Positions 1 to 10,645 are shown, numbered from the stretch's first letter. The stretch is DNA of 64,000 nucleotides from Candidatus Celerinatantimonas neptuna (GCA_911810475.1 OU461276.1:3783501-3847500); one strand, 5' to 3'. Notes: generated by a model not told the origin, from the letters alone. Program-made: numbers and translations.

Positions 1-1
1 C

Positions 2-694
2 GACTCGTATCTTAACTATGACCCTAAAAAACTAGGCAGTATGGCTGATGGCTTTGGCCCCAAACAGAAACAAGGTAAAGGTAATGCTTTTTATGGCTGC
101 CGGGCCTGGGGAAACTCAGATGACGGATTCGATGAATACGAGAGTGATGTCGATGTCACCATCAAAGATAGTTGGGCATTCAATAATGGGGTAGATTCTT
201 GGAATTATGGTAACTTCAGCGGCGAAGGAAATGGTTTTAAATTAGGCGGAAACGGTTCATTAGGTAATCCAACCATTATTCGTTCAATTGCATTCGGAAA
301 TACAGCAAAAGGATTCGATCAGAATAATAACGCAGGAGGCATTACCGCTTATAACAATGTGGCCTATAAAAATGGAAGCAACTTTGCCTTTGGCAATTCA
401 GTAGAAAGTGGTCAAAAACATGATCTGAGAAATAATATTTCATTAAAAGGATCCGTAACTGTATCGAATGCTAAAAGCAGTCACAACAGCTGGCAAAACA
501 TCGGGGTCTCCAGCAGCGATTTTATGAGCCTGAAGCTGAGCAAAGCAAAGGTCTCCCGTAAGAAAAATGGGATGATCCCTTATTCAACTCTATTCCGTTT
601 AACTTCAAGCAGCTCATTAATTGATGCAGGAACAACAACAGGAGAAGCCTATCTTGGCGATGCACCTGATTTAGGTGCTTTTGAGAAAAAATAA
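2..694 (+). CDS. PL9-like pectate lyase, C-terminal part (5' end cut by window edge)
   Basis: The reading frame is open from base 2, so the first ATG at 41 is internal and the gene starts outside the window. The visible 230 residues are rich in Asn and Gly, with the repeating turns of a right-handed parallel beta-helix. The signature ADGFGPK, then GKGNAFYGCRAWGNSDDGFD, resembles the calcium and catalytic region of polysaccharide lyase family 9, whose members cleave polygalacturonate by beta-elimination, usually after secretion. The end LGDAPDLGAFEKK is typical of this fold. Family PL9 is my best assignment; another beta-helix polysaccharide lyase is possible. kdgK at 11.4 kb acts further along pectin breakdown. 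Confidence 0.75.
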   Translation, partial: DSYLNYDPKKLGSMADGFGPKQKQGKGNAFYGCRAWGNSDDGFDEYESDVDVTIKDSWAFNNGVDSWNYGNFSGEGNGFKLGGNGSLGNPTIIRSIAFGNTAKGFDQNNNAGGITAYNNVAYKNGSNFAFGNSVESGQKHDLRNNISLKGSVTVSNAKSSHNSWQNIGVSSSDFMSLKLSKAKVSRKKNGMIPYSTLFRLTSSSSLIDAGTTTGEAYLGDAPDLGAFEKK

Positions 695-729
695 CGCTTA
701 GCGAATAGATATTTTTCCATAAAATGACC

Positions 730-759
730 AGAAGGTATCGGGTTCATCAGATACCTTCT
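730..759. terminator. Bidirectional hairpin between convergent genes
   Basis: There is a perfect 10-bp inverted repeat (730-739 with 750-759) around a 10-nt loop. It lies between the pectate lyase stop and the stop of the convergent nuclease-like gene. There is no long U-tract on either side, so its strength as a terminator is uncertain. Confidence 0.5.
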
Positions 760-768
760 CCAACCGCC

Positions 769-1647
769 TCAATCTGACAATCGAATCAAGATAGGACAAT
801 GATCACTTAAATGATATTTTTCAGCTATTGAAACAGGAACGGTTATTTGTCTGAAACTCCCGCTTTGAACATATCTTTTGACTCTTTGATTATACAAAAT
901 ATGATCAATATATTGCCGGAATTGCTTCATCGCCCCCCAGCTTGTGCGGCTCCAACAATGGCTATGCAAACCTTGAGTTGATAAATAAAGAGAAGTTGAA
1001 TGATGATAATCTGAACGGAGTATCTTTAGAAACCAGTGATGTTTACCATTGGCCATCCTCCGATTAAAATCCCCTAGGATCATAAAAGGGAGTTTCTCTT
1101 TTTTACGATGACGAATCCATTGATTTAAACGTATGGCCTGTAATTTCAATAAATGGCATGAACGAGAAAAATTGTCGCTTTGATAAAAGCAACGGCTCTT
1201 CAAATGAACCGATAAAAGTCTCAGGTAAGGGTGATGCCGTTTATATAAAGTGATATCAACTGCATTCCGTAATTGGTCATCATGATCGACATTAAGCTTA
1301 AGATCAGAGTTTCGCTGATAAACAATCCCGGCTCTGATAGCAAATCCCGTGAATTGAGGATAATATCCTCTACCACGTTGGCTTGCCCGATGTGATATTT
1401 CAATTAAATAATGATTGCCGACGACCCGTCTTAGAACCCGTTTACTACCAACCTCAGAAAAAGCCATAACATCCATATGTGCTCTTCTGAACATATCGGC
1501 CATTTGCAGATAATCATCTTTATGGCGTTTAGGTCCATATGCTGAACTGCCATCAAGCCAGTCCAAATTCCAGCTACCAATGGTTAAAGCAGAAACATTG
1601 AAACTCACTATAAACGATACTACGACACTCACAAATCTTAATTTCAC
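769..1647 (-). CDS. Secreted endonuclease/exonuclease/phosphatase family protein
   Basis: A 292-residue protein with an N-terminal signal peptide (a hydrophobic VSVVVSFIVSFNVSA segment within the first 20 residues). A DNase I-like metal-dependent phosphodiesterase domain follows. The family landmarks appear in order: GSWNLDWL (metal-binding Asn), FSEVGS (metal-binding Glu), LLSVHLKSRC, LGDFNRRM (Asp/Asn pair) and SDHCPIL (catalytic Asp-His) at the C-terminus. It therefore probably acts in the periplasm or outside the cell on nucleic acid or another phosphodiester. The substrate cannot be read from the sequence. It converges on the pectate lyase and has no operon partner. Confidence 0.8.
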   Translation of the reverse strand: MKLRFVSVVVSFIVSFNVSALTIGSWNLDWLDGSSAYGPKRHKDDYLQMADMFRRAHMDVMAFSEVGSKRVLRRVVGNHYLIEISHRASQRGRGYYPQFTGFAIRAGIVYQRNSDLKLNVDHDDQLRNAVDITLYKRHHPYLRLLSVHLKSRCFYQSDNFSRSCHLLKLQAIRLNQWIRHRKKEKLPFMILGDFNRRMANGKHHWFLKILRSDYHHSTSLYLSTQGLHSHCWSRTSWGAMKQFRQYIDHILYNQRVKRYVQSGSFRQITVPVSIAEKYHLSDHCPILIRLSD

Positions 1648-1866
1648 ACTAATCTTCTAAATAATTCAAACAGGTGCAATTCACCATGAAATATTTAAAG
1701 ATACTATTCTATTAGCAATAAAATTAACAGGATACAGCAACCCAATTCCATCAATCTACGAAGCCTGAATTATTCACTTAAAAACGGGTTATATCAAAGT
1801 AAATTCCCCACACACCTTATCAGCTCAACCGCTTAATTTACATCGACACTGACGATATACGATGAT

Positions 1867-2484
1867 TTAGAACTTTAACCCTAATTTTTTCAATTCTTGC
1901 TCACATTGCACAGCATCAGAGAATTGAATGCCAGAGAAACCTAAACGACGGCTTCCCTCAATATTTTTCGACAGATCATCAATAAATACAGATTCCTGAG
2001 GGTCTACTTGATACTGATTAATTAAATGATTAAAAATCTCTGCATCTGGTTTTAAGCAGCCCACTTCTGCAGATACAATAATTCCAGAAAAACAATCCCA
2101 AAAATCGTATTGTTTTTTCAGATAATCAACAATTTCTATCACATTATCCGTTAATGCATACGTTGTATAACCGGCATCAATCAGTTTTTTTAGTAACTCA
2201 GTTGAGCCAAACAACAAAATCAACGTACGACGAATGTAATAAAACAGGCTCTCTGTTATTTCTTTTGGTAAATCAAGAAGATGTTGCAATTGGGCTTTAA
2301 CTTCTTGCTCCGTATACTCTCCCCGGTTCAATCCCCGCCACAATTCACTATGAAAAATCGACTCAGCCAGTGCTTTATGATTAGACGAATCACCAAAAGT
2401 TAGCCGAATAATTTCTATCGGTGACCATCTCACCATCACATTACCAATATCAAAGACAACGTTCCTAATCTGGCAAGAACTCAT
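1867..2484 (-). CDS. HAD-family phosphatase, YihX-like
   Basis: A 205-residue haloacid-dehalogenase-superfamily hydrolase. Motif I is VFDIGNVMVRW, which has Gly where most HADs have the second Asp. This is the FDxGNV variant also seen in E. coli YihX (alpha-D-glucose-1-phosphate phosphatase). A Thr motif (ALTDN) follows, then a Lys-Pro motif (CLKPDAEIF) and the acidic motif FIDDLSKNIEGS. The length fits that family. The substrate is inferred only from similarity. It is a single gene between long intergenic regions. Confidence 0.75.
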   Translation of the reverse strand: MSSCQIRNVVFDIGNVMVRWSPIEIIRLTFGDSSNHKALAESIFHSELWRGLNRGEYTEQEVKAQLQHLLDLPKEITESLFYYIRRTLILLFGSTELLKKLIDAGYTTYALTDNVIEIVDYLKKQYDFWDCFSGIIVSAEVGCLKPDAEIFNHLINQYQVDPQESVFIDDLSKNIEGSRRLGFSGIQFSDAVQCEQELKKLGLKF

Positions 2485-3011
2485 TTTATATCCCTATTAA
2501 AAGTTAGAAATGTTCTTAACGTATGATGTTTAATTTGGGCTCAAATTAAACACATCCGCCTCAAATAAAAGATGCTGTGAAGCCCTACATCCATATACCC
2601 TTCAAAAATAATCTTACCCCTGATTATAAGTCCCCAAAAGTAACCAAACTTTTGTCAATCCACAAACAATCCTGAGCATATATTTTCTCACAAATCAGTT
2701 AAAAGCAGCTCACCGTGCCCAGAATCTCGAGCCAGAAACCAGAAGCCACTAATAAATATACTATTCCTATTCCAAACTTATTTACATTGAAATTTCTTAC
2801 TCAAAAAACAACAGGAATAGAAGCATCTATCACAACCAAAACTCCGTTTAGCATTGCAAACCGTTTCTCCTGTCACAGGATACAAAATCTATAATGGACT
2901 TTTTAACAGATAATACCCCAAAATCAGGGTGCTAGGTTTTCCAAAAGGCTTCCTAGAGTCTGTTTTTGAGTGCTATCCTTTGCTCATATAAAGGAATATT
3001 AGAGTATCCCC
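2485..3011. other. Intergenic stretch, nothing recognisable
   Basis: About 530 bp of AT-rich sequence between the HAD gene start and the antiporter region. I see no RNA gene, strong inverted repeat or conserved coding frame. It presumably holds the divergent promoters. Confidence 0.5.
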
Positions 3012-3220
3012 ATGTCTCACAAGGTAATTGACGATATCAATCCAGACTTCTTCAAAATTAGTTTCATTAAACAACCATATCACAATCTCAATTTTCCAAA
3101 ATACCTCCTTGTCTTCATATCTCAGATGAACAGAGTTTCAGCATTTCTGGCAAAACTTCGGATCGCTCTTAAATTGCCAGCATCTTACTTACTGCCGGTA
3201 AATCTTTTTGAGGAACATCT

Positions 3221-4876
3221 ATGAATACAATGGATAGTATCGTCATCTTAGCAACTGCCGCTGCGTCAGGAATGTTTTTTCAGATTTTAAAACTTCCTCC
3301 TTTACTTGGTTTCTTACTTGCTGGATTTATTCTCAATCTTATTGGAATTCATAGTTCCCCGGTCATTGAAGTTTTGGCAAATCTCGGGATTACCCTATTG
3401 CTTTTTAGCATTGGGCTTAAACTGGATATCCGCACGTTATTAAAACCCGAAGTATTCGGAACATCCATTTTGCACCTATTTTTAAACGGGCTCTCCTTTT
3501 GTCTCATCATCGGATTGTTTAAATGGCTGGCTATTCCGCAATTAGTCGGATTAAGTACTAATACAACCTTCTTGCTTGCTTTCGCCTTAAGTTTTTCAAG
3601 TACCGTTTTTGCAGTTAAAGTTCTTCAGGAGAAAAGCGAATTACAATCATTATATGGCCGTGTCGCAATAGGGATATTGGTCATGCAGGATCTGTTTGCT
3701 GTCATTTATTTAAGTTTTAGTGCAGGGAAATTACCAAGTCTTTGGGCATTATCTCTAATCCTACTCATTCCTATGCGCCGTTTTCTGCTCTTACTGATCA
3801 AAAAAGCAGGTCATGGAGAAGTACAACTTTTAGTCGGATTTTCTTTTGCCTTTGTGGTGGGGTATGGATGGTTTAACAGTGTTCACATTAAACCTGATTT
3901 GGGTGCACTACTGGTCGGTATGCTACTTGCCGGAACACCACAAGCCAATCATTTAGGCAAAGCTCTGTTTGCCTTCAAAGAACTTTTTCTAGTGGCATTC
4001 TTTTTATCTATTGGTATGCACTATTTCCCATCTTACCAAGCACTCCTGACAGCGATTTTACTAAGCCTGTTTTTACCTCTAAAAGGGATTATTTACCTTG
4101 CTCTGTTAATTTTCTTCAGATTAAGAGCACGTACAGCACTTATGGGAACATTAAGCCTGACCAACTACAGCGAATTTGGCTTAATAGTTACGACTATTGC
4201 TGTAAAGCAAGGTGATCTAAATGGGCAATGGTTGGCTATTTTAGCCATTGCTTTAAGCATCAGTTTCATTATTGCTGCGCCGTTAAATCAACATGCCGAT
4301 AAGCTTCACCGCATCCTCCTGCCAAAATTACAAAAATGGCAAAGGCGCAAGCTTCATCTGGAAGATTTGCCGATTGAGCTGGGAAATATGGAAATTGTGA
4401 TACTGGGTATGGGACGAATCGGATCAGGAACGTATGATTTCCTAAGCATGTATTATCCCGACAAGGTCATTGGAATTGATACAGATTTAAATAAAGTTCA
4501 GGCACACATCCGCTCCGGTCGAACAGTCATTCAGGGCGATGCCACCGATTCTGATTTCTGGGAAAAACTTGTCCCCAGTAAAACGGTTCAGCTTATTCTT
4601 CTGACTATGCCTCATCATAACGGGAATGAATATGCCGTCACTCAACTTCGCCGCCGCCATTACCCAGGTAAGATCGCGGCCATCAGCCGTTATGATGAAG
4701 ATCAGGCCAGTTTAAATGAGCTTGGCGTCGATGAAGTTGTCAACCTTTATGATGAAGCAGGTCTTGGTTTTGCTAAACATGTCTATGATGTGCTCATTAG
4801 CCCCTATTCAGAAACCAATATTCATCTATTCAGCAACGATAAGACAGAAGAAAATACTAAGGTTGAAAAATTATAA
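3221..4876 (+). CDS. Kef-type cation:proton antiporter with RCK/TrkA-N domain
   Basis: A 551-residue CPA2-family monovalent cation:proton antiporter. The N-terminal 370 residues form about ten to twelve hydrophobic helices. They include the LANLGITLLLFSIGLKLDI and SFSSTVFAVKVLQE stretches typical of Kef/YbaL carriers. A cytosolic nucleotide-binding RCK domain follows, with the Rossmann motif ILGMGRIGSG near residue 393 and an acidic residue ending beta-2 (IGIDTD). It probably exchanges K+ or Na+ for protons at the inner membrane. The start has a GAGGA ribosome site 6 bases upstream. The glutathione-gating partner typical of KefB/KefC is not adjacent, so the exact role is open. Confidence 0.85.
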   Translation: MNTMDSIVILATAAASGMFFQILKLPPLLGFLLAGFILNLIGIHSSPVIEVLANLGITLLLFSIGLKLDIRTLLKPEVFGTSILHLFLNGLSFCLIIGLFKWLAIPQLVGLSTNTTFLLAFALSFSSTVFAVKVLQEKSELQSLYGRVAIGILVMQDLFAVIYLSFSAGKLPSLWALSLILLIPMRRFLLLLIKKAGHGEVQLLVGFSFAFVVGYGWFNSVHIKPDLGALLVGMLLAGTPQANHLGKALFAFKELFLVAFFLSIGMHYFPSYQALLTAILLSLFLPLKGIIYLALLIFFRLRARTALMGTLSLTNYSEFGLIVTTIAVKQGDLNGQWLAILAIALSISFIIAAPLNQHADKLHRILLPKLQKWQRRKLHLEDLPIELGNMEIVILGMGRIGSGTYDFLSMYYPDKVIGIDTDLNKVQAHIRSGRTVIQGDATDSDFWEKLVPSKTVQLILLTMPHHNGNEYAVTQLRRRHYPGKIAAISRYDEDQASLNELGVDEVVNLYDEAGLGFAKHVYDVLISPYSETNIHLFSNDKTEENTKVEKL

Positions 4877-5000
4877 AAAATATTCCAGAAAAATATCGCT
4901 AATTACTTGCATTATTTGGTGATATTGGCACATTGATAGCTAAGGACAGAGTTGTGAACGATGTCTGTTTTCTTGAGATTAGCGTAACGAAGGGAAAAAT

Positions 5001-6665
5001 ATGTGTTCAATTTTTGGCGTACTTGACATTAAGACAGACGTCTCGGAGCTTAGAAAAGTTGCTCTGGAAATGTCAAAGCGGCAACGTCACCGTGGACCAG
5101 ACTGGTCGGGAAGTTATACATCAGATCATGCTATTTTAGCTCATGAACGTCTTGCAATTGTTGATGTAAATAATGGCGCCCAACCTCTTTATAATGAAGA
5201 CAAAACTCATGTTTTAGCCGTTAATGGCGAAATCTATAACCACAAACAACTACGTGCCAATTTAAATATTGATTACAACTTCGCTACTGAATCTGATTGT
5301 GAAATCATTCTTGCCTTATATGAAGAAAAAGGAAATGCCTTTTTAGATGATCTAAATGGTATCTTTGCTTTTATTCTCTATGATGAAAAACAAGACCGGT
5401 ATCTCATCGGACGCGATCACATGGGAATCATCCCGCTCTACACAGGTTATGATGAGAACGGAAATTTCTATGTTGCTTCAGAAATGAAATCTCTGACTCC
5501 GGTCTGCAAAACAGTGCGCGAGTTTCCCCCAGGACATTTCTTAGATAGTAAAAATGGTGAATTAACCCGTTATTACCAACGTGACTGGGAACAATACGAA
5601 AATGTGGCAAATAATGAGGCTTCAGTTGAAGAACTGCATGAAGCGTTAGAAGCGGCAGTTAAACGTCAGCTTATGAGTGATGTACCGTACGGCGTATTAC
5701 TCTCCGGTGGATTGGATTCTTCAGTTATCTCAGCCATTACAAAACGATTCTCAGATCGGCGAATCGAAGATAATGATCAAAGTGCTGCATGGTGGCCCCA
5801 ACTTCATTCATTTGCGGTTGGTCTGGAAGGAGCTCCTGATTTAAAAGCCGCAAAAGAAGTGGCCGATTATCTGGGAACCGTCCATCATGAAATTCATTTC
5901 ACCATTCAGGATGGATTGGATGCATTAAGAGATGTCATCTACCATCTGGAAACTTATGATGTCACAACTGTACGTGCATCAACCCCCATGTATTTAATGG
6001 CCCGTAAAATCAAGGCAATGGGCATTAAGATGGTTCTATCTGGTGAAGGTTCAGATGAACTATTCGGGGGTTATTTATATTTCCATAAAGCACCTAACGC
6101 AAAAGAATTCCATGAAGAAACCGTCCGAAAACTGTCTAAACTTCATTTATTTGATTGCTTAAGAGCAAACAAAGCATTAGCCGCCTGGGGGCTGGAAGGC
6201 CGGGTTCCTTTCCTGGATAAGGAATTTATGGATGTGGCCATGCGCCTTAACCCAGCTGCAAAAATGTGTGGAAATGGCAAAATGGAAAAACATATTGTTC
6301 GTGAAGCATTTGAAGATTATCTGCCAAAAAGTGTTGCCTGGCGTCAGAAAGAACAATTTTCAGATGGTGTAGGCTATTCATGGATCGACTCTCTGAAAGA
6401 GTTTGTTGAAACTGAAGTCACAGACCAAATGATGGAAACAGCAGAATATCGTTTTCCAATCAATACCCCGGATACTAAAGAAGCCTACTATTATCGGAGT
6501 ATTTTTGAAGAACATTTCCCTCTGGACAGCGCGGCTGAATGTGTTCCATGGGGAAAATCGGTTGCCTGCTCAACTCCTGAAGCCCTAGCTTGGGATGAAA
6601 GCTTTACTAAAAATGCAGATCCATCAGGACGAGCTGTTGCAAATGTCCATCAAAAAGCTTATTAA
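5001..6665 (+). CDS. asnB: Asparagine synthase B (glutamine-hydrolysing)
   Basis: Makes asparagine from aspartate, glutamine and ATP in the cytosol. The 554-residue length matches E. coli AsnB. The protein begins MCSIFGV, so Cys2 after Met removal is the N-terminal nucleophile of the glutaminase domain. That domain also shows RHRGPDWSG and the VNGEIYNH motif. The synthetase domain has the ATP pyrophosphatase loop LLSGGLDSS near residue 234, then SGEGSDELFGGY and LEGRVPFLD. An AGGGA ribosome site precedes the ATG. It is monocistronic and is followed by a clear terminator. Confidence 0.95.
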   Translation: MCSIFGVLDIKTDVSELRKVALEMSKRQRHRGPDWSGSYTSDHAILAHERLAIVDVNNGAQPLYNEDKTHVLAVNGEIYNHKQLRANLNIDYNFATESDCEIILALYEEKGNAFLDDLNGIFAFILYDEKQDRYLIGRDHMGIIPLYTGYDENGNFYVASEMKSLTPVCKTVREFPPGHFLDSKNGELTRYYQRDWEQYENVANNEASVEELHEALEAAVKRQLMSDVPYGVLLSGGLDSSVISAITKRFSDRRIEDNDQSAAWWPQLHSFAVGLEGAPDLKAAKEVADYLGTVHHEIHFTIQDGLDALRDVIYHLETYDVTTVRASTPMYLMARKIKAMGIKMVLSGEGSDELFGGYLYFHKAPNAKEFHEETVRKLSKLHLFDCLRANKALAAWGLEGRVPFLDKEFMDVAMRLNPAAKMCGNGKMEKHIVREAFEDYLPKSVAWRQKEQFSDGVGYSWIDSLKEFVETEVTDQMMETAEYRFPINTPDTKEAYYYRSIFEEHFPLDSAAECVPWGKSVACSTPEALAWDESFTKNADPSGRAVANVHQKAY

Positions 6666-6742
6666 GCTCTTCTGACTAGCTATTTTGGTCATTTAAAGGC
6701 CTTTTTACAAGCCTCTTTAAATACTCTAAGCATTAAAAACCC

Positions 6743-6770
6743 GAGCCTGCTTTATGCAGGCTCTTTCTTA
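6743..6770 (+). terminator. Rho-independent terminator of asnB
   Basis: A GC-rich perfect 8-bp stem, GAGCCTGC pairing with GCAGGCTC (6743-6750 with 6756-6763), around a 5-nt loop and followed by TTTCTT. It lies 78 bases after the asnB stop. Confidence 0.8.
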
Positions 6771-6802
6771 TCTAAACATACGCCAATCTGATTTGAAAAA
6801 TA

Positions 6803-7714
6803 CTAAATCGAATCTAATATATATGAAGGTTTTATATCAGCAGCATCAATGTGTTCTTCTACATTCAACCCTCTTAAAAAACCACTCCCCGTCACGAGGA
6901 CTGTTTTCATTCCCATAATAGCCCCCCCTAAAATATCGGTATGCAGTGTATCTCCTACCATAACCATTCGATTTAGATCCGTAATCCCGGTATGTTCTTT
7001 TGCTCTTCGCATCGCCTTTTCAAAAATAGGTTGAAACGGTTTCCCAAAACAATTTACTTTCTCAAACAGACGCTCATCAAGCATTAAAGTATAACTTCCG
7101 GGTTCCCGGGACACCCCATGTTCTAATGGTGCAATAAGATCCACATTCCCCACCCAGACTGGTCTTGGATGACTATCAAGAGCTTTAACAAATTGCTGTT
7201 GGAGAGACTCATTCCAACATAACGTACTCAAGAATAAAAATTGGTCTGCCTGCCAGAATTTGGGATCCTCGGGATAGACCTCTTGATAAGTGGTGACAGG
7301 ACGAAAATCTGGAGGTGAAATAACACCTAAGATTTGTGTCGATAAATCGGGTTGAATAAGAAACTGCTCAAGCATCACCTCTCGACTATTAATGACCTGC
7401 CATGGTTTAAAATTAAACCCCATCCTTTTATACTTATTCATCAAAGCAGGCATATCTTGTGTTGCAGCATTAGTGACAACAAATACACCTTTATTCGCTT
7501 CTTGCAACTTATGGACATTTTCTACAGCACGTGGGATTGCACTCAGCCCGACATTTAATACACCATAACCGTCAAAGAAAAATACATCGATATCATCAAT
7601 TAAATCTGTAATCTCGGATAGATATACCGGAACAAGGGACTGGGCCGATAACTTTGGTAATCGATCAGTCATTTTTAAATAGGCAGAAAATGCCTCTACT
7701 GGATTCTTGATCAT
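6803..7714 (-). CDS. HAD-IIA family hydrolase, NagD-like
   Basis: A 303-residue class IIA haloacid-dehalogenase hydrolase, related to NagD and other sugar- or nucleotide-phosphate phosphatases. The nucleophile motif is FFDGYGVL near residue 46; the usual second Asp is shifted to a Tyr-Gly arrangement as in some subgroups. The loop FVVTNAATQ follows, then the cap region. The C-terminal acidic motif MVMVGDTLHTDILGG is typical of NagD. It is convergent with asnB, with the asnB terminator between them. The substrate is not known. Confidence 0.8.
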   Translation of the reverse strand: MIKNPVEAFSAYLKMTDRLPKLSAQSLVPVYLSEITDLIDDIDVFFFDGYGVLNVGLSAIPRAVENVHKLQEANKGVFVVTNAATQDMPALMNKYKRMGFNFKPWQVINSREVMLEQFLIQPDLSTQILGVISPPDFRPVTTYQEVYPEDPKFWQADQFLFLSTLCWNESLQQQFVKALDSHPRPVWVGNVDLIAPLEHGVSREPGSYTLMLDERLFEKVNCFGKPFQPIFEKAMRRAKEHTGITDLNRMVMVGDTLHTDILGGAIMGMKTVLVTGSGFLRGLNVEEHIDAADIKPSYILDSI

Positions 7715-8014
7715 TCAATTTGGATGTCATTTCTATTATTGTTTCATCATAGCGGCTTGTGTGAACTAAGCCAATATTAAATAGTTTGAAAAACTACCAT
7801 TTAAAAGAAGCTCTTATTATATTACGCTACTGTATTTACAAAAATTTAATAAACCTAATCATAATGTGTTGCTTTTAATAAAAGGATATTTTAAATATGT
7901 TAAGAGTCATTAATATTTATCAAGAAGTTATATAATTTATTAATACTATTGATGTAGATTTTTAAATAATATAAGCTCAAATATTACCTCCATACAGTTT
8001 AAAGGAATATCATC
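7715..8014. other. Intergenic promoter region between divergent genes
   Basis: About 300 bp of very AT-rich sequence between the divergent NagD-like and chemoreceptor starts. A ribosome site AAAGGA (8001-8006) serves the chemoreceptor. No other structure stands out. Confidence 0.4.
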
Positions 8015-10087
8015 GTGTCTTTTCGCTGGAAGTTGACGCTGTTTACCGGAGTCGCCTTAATCTTCACTATTATCTTACTCATGGTTTCATCTGTGTATTC
8101 ATCCCATCATACACGTATGTTACTCACAGAACAGGCCGGTAAACTATTAAAAAATAATGCCAAAGAGCTGGTTGATACAGAGTTAGAAGGCCGTATAGCA
8201 CAACTCACAACAGCTTTGGAATCAAGACAAAAACAACTGACCTTATTGGCAAATCAAATCATTTCTTCAAAAGCAAATACTCTCAAAAATTATCTCCCAG
8301 GGTCGAATTTACGCTCATCTATTGTAGCAATGTTAAAAACTCAACTTAAAAACGATCCTTTTTCTTCAGAGATAACCGTTATATTCAAGCCTGGAGGACT
8401 TGGTGAAGATGATATTAGCTATATAGGTTCTGACTACTTAGGAAGTAATGATACAGGACAATTTACATCTCGTTGGCTACGGGAAGGAAATAAATTAATT
8501 CACAGGCCAATCAGTTCAAGTGAACTATCTGATAAAAAAACTATGGCTCCTATATTATGTGCCATGAAACAAAATAAAGTTTGTTTAAGCCAAGCCATTC
8601 CTGCTAAGAAAAAAATCCCAGAAGGCTTTTGGATCTCTACCCCATTAGAAGAAAAAGGGAAAGCAATTGGTGTTGCGGCATTACGCGTCAATCTAAACTT
8701 AGTTCAAAGTCAACTAAAGGCAATGGACGAAGCCCTGTATAATGGAATCGGCCACATATTAATCAGTAATGAAGCAGGGGAAATTATTGCCAGAGATACT
8801 AGCAACTATAGTAGCAAAGCAGATATCAAGCAATTGATTGCTGATGATAAAATAGTTAATCAATGGGATAATAAAACACATGAGTTTAATAGTTTTTATC
8901 CAATTCCCCTCAAAAATCTAAATAGTCACTGGGGGATTGTTATTCAATTACCTCAACGCTCTGTACTTAAAGCTCAAGAAGTCATGAATAATCAGCTTGA
9001 ATCAAGTACAGCTCACGCCTTAACCCGCCAGCTTGTCATTGGACTGGTCATCGCTTTAATTATGTTATATTTCACCTGGGCATTATCGGGGCCGTTAGTT
9101 AAACCCCTTCAGGTTTTACGTAATGAACTTGAGAAAATAGCAGATGGTGAAGCCGATTTGACTCATCAAATTCCAGTTAATAGCAAAGATGAAGTCGGAC
9201 AACTCAGCCATGCATTTAATCGGTTTACTCAGTCCTTAGGCAAACTAATCCGAGACGTGATTATCGCTGTAGATGAAATGAAACAAAAAACATCAGAAAC
9301 GACAGGACTCATCAGCAACACATCAAATAATATCAACAATCAATTTTCTCAGATCGATCAGGCTGCGACTGCATCCGAAGAAATGGCGGTGAACTCGAGA
9401 GAAGTCGCAGATAATACGCAACAGACATCATTAGCTGTCGGGCAGGCACAACAAGCCGTTGATGATGGGCAACAGGCTTCTCACTCAACTCAAGAAGCCA
9501 TGAGTGAACTTCATGAACAATTGAACAGCACTCAACAACGTGTTACTCAGCTAGTCACAAGCAGCGAAAATATCAGTGATATTTTACTTGTTATTCAAAA
9601 TATTGCTGAACAAACCAATCTGTTAGCCCTTAATGCCGCAATTGAAGCAGCCAGAGCCGGAGAACAAGGACGAGGATTTGCCGTAGTAGCTGATGAAGTC
9701 CGTTCGCTTGCCAGTCGAACTCAATCATCTGTCGGTGAAATCAAAGAAGTTATTGACACTCTTCAACAAGAGACTCACTCGGTTGTTAATACCATCCAAC
9801 TCGCTAATAAAGCTTCAAAACAGACCAGCGAGAAAGTCAGCTTAACAGCAACAACGTTAGAACAAATTGCCTCAGTTAATGTCCAGATTCGCCAAATGGC
9901 AACTCAAATTGCTAGTGCAGCTGAACAGCAAAGTGCTGTCGCCAATGAAATAAGTCAAAGCGTTAACAATATCAGACAGTCAGGACAGGATGTTATTCAT
10001 TCAACAGAAGAAACGCTCTCTATCAGTCAACAAATGAAAAAAATTGCTGAGCGTCAAAATCAACTGGTGAATCGTTTTAAAGTTTAA
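8015..10087 (+). CDS. Methyl-accepting chemotaxis protein
   Basis: A 690-residue inner-membrane chemoreceptor. It starts at GTG with AAAGGA 8 bases upstream. Residues about 7-29 form the first membrane helix, followed by a periplasmic sensor of about 300 residues, probably Cache-type. A second helix lies near 345-365 ([18 protein letters not shown]), then a HAMP linker ([14 protein letters not shown]). The cytoplasmic coiled coil ends in the near-invariant hairpin tip [20 protein letters not shown], which contacts CheA/CheW. The ligand cannot be deduced. The 3' end runs into a strong shared terminator. Confidence 0.93.
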   Translation: MSFRWKLTLFTGVALIFTIILLMVSSVYSSHHTRMLLTEQAGKLLKNNAKELVDTELEGRIAQLTTALESRQKQLTLLANQIISSKANTLKNYLPGSNLRSSIVAMLKTQLKNDPFSSEITVIFKPGGLGEDDISYIGSDYLGSNDTGQFTSRWLREGNKLIHRPISSSELSDKKTMAPILCAMKQNKVCLSQAIPAKKKIPEGFWISTPLEEKGKAIGVAALRVNLNLVQSQLKAMDEALYNGIGHILISNEAGEIIARDTSNYSSKADIKQLIADDKIVNQWDNKTHEFNSFYPIPLKNLNSHWGIVIQLPQRSVLKAQEVMNNQLESSTAHALTRQLVIGLVIALIMLYFTWALSGPLVKPLQVLRNELEKIADGEADLTHQIPVNSKDEVGQLSHAFNRFTQSLGKLIRDVIIAVDEMKQKTSETTGLISNTSNNINNQFSQIDQAATASEEMAVNSREVADNTQQTSLAVGQAQQAVDDGQQASHSTQEAMSELHEQLNSTQQRVTQLVTSSENISDILLVIQNIAEQTNLLALNAAIEAARAGEQGRGFAVVADEVRSLASRTQSSVGEIKEVIDTLQQETHSVVNTIQLANKASKQTSEKVSLTATTLEQIASVNVQIRQMATQIASAAEQQSAVANEISQSVNNIRQSGQDVIHSTEETLSISQQMKKIAERQNQLVNRFKV

Positions 10088-10091
10088 AAAT

Positions 10092-10117
10092 AATTGCCCC
10101 GATTTATCGGGGCAATT
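10092..10117. terminator. Bidirectional terminator
   Basis: A perfect 12-bp inverted repeat (10092-10103 with 10106-10117) with a GCCCCGAT core just after the chemoreceptor stop. The convergent DUF3634 gene ends inside it, with its stop at 10104-10106, so one hairpin can serve both genes. On the minus strand it is followed by ATTATTTTTAAA. Confidence 0.85.
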
Positions 10118-10436
10118 TCCAATCCAGACGCGCATTGCCATACGCAGAATACGGGAATTGGTTGCGTAAATGTTGACGAATATCTTCGCCAACGCCTTTT
10201 GAGAAACTTAACCTAAGCTGTCCATTGTGCCTATCACCACGAATAATCAAAAAATGTCCAGCAGGCGTAATGAACGAAATAGTCTGACATAATGCAATAA
10301 ATGAATCAGGTACACCCCCTTTTAATCTGCGCACCTTTTCAGGTTCAACGACCAGAACAAAAGTATAACGACCTAAATAAAGCCAATAACCTGCGACCAT
10401 AATTATGCAGACTAGCATGATGAATCCAGCTATCAT
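10104..10436 (-). CDS. DUF3634 family small membrane protein
   Basis: A 110-residue protein from the ATG at 10436, chosen because AGAGG sits 5 bases upstream; an earlier in-frame ATG at 10487 lacks such a site. A single N-terminal membrane helix (IAGFIMLVCIIMVAGYWLYL) is followed by a small soluble domain. That domain contains VRRLKGGVPDSF, LRLSFSKGVGEDI and the end NQFPYSA. This pattern resembles the DUF3634 family found in Vibrio and relatives. Function is unknown. The last codons form part of the bidirectional terminator. Confidence 0.65.
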   Translation of the reverse strand: MIAGFIMLVCIIMVAGYWLYLGRYTFVLVVEPEKVRRLKGGVPDSFIALCQTISFITPAGHFLIIRGDRHNGQLRLSFSKGVGEDIRQHLRNQFPYSAYGNARLDWKLPR

Positions 10437-10645
10437 TATGACCTCTCTATCAACAACAATTAACCCTACAGTACACTTTACTAACACCTATTTAGTATAC
10501 GCCAGTTCACATGATCAATAGATAGAATTTTCCAATCGGTTTCATTTGCAAAGACTCAACCTATTGATTTACAAGAATAGCTTTTCAGACATATCAAGAT
10601 TTAATTCTCTTGGCAAAATTTCATATTTTTTGAGCACTATATTCA

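Noticed and set aside
3012-3224. 70-codon frame ending in an ATGA overlap with the antiporter gene
   Set aside because: No ribosome site at a workable distance, no recognisable domain, and the antiporter has its own GAGGA site. The overlap may be chance; conservation would be needed to accept it.
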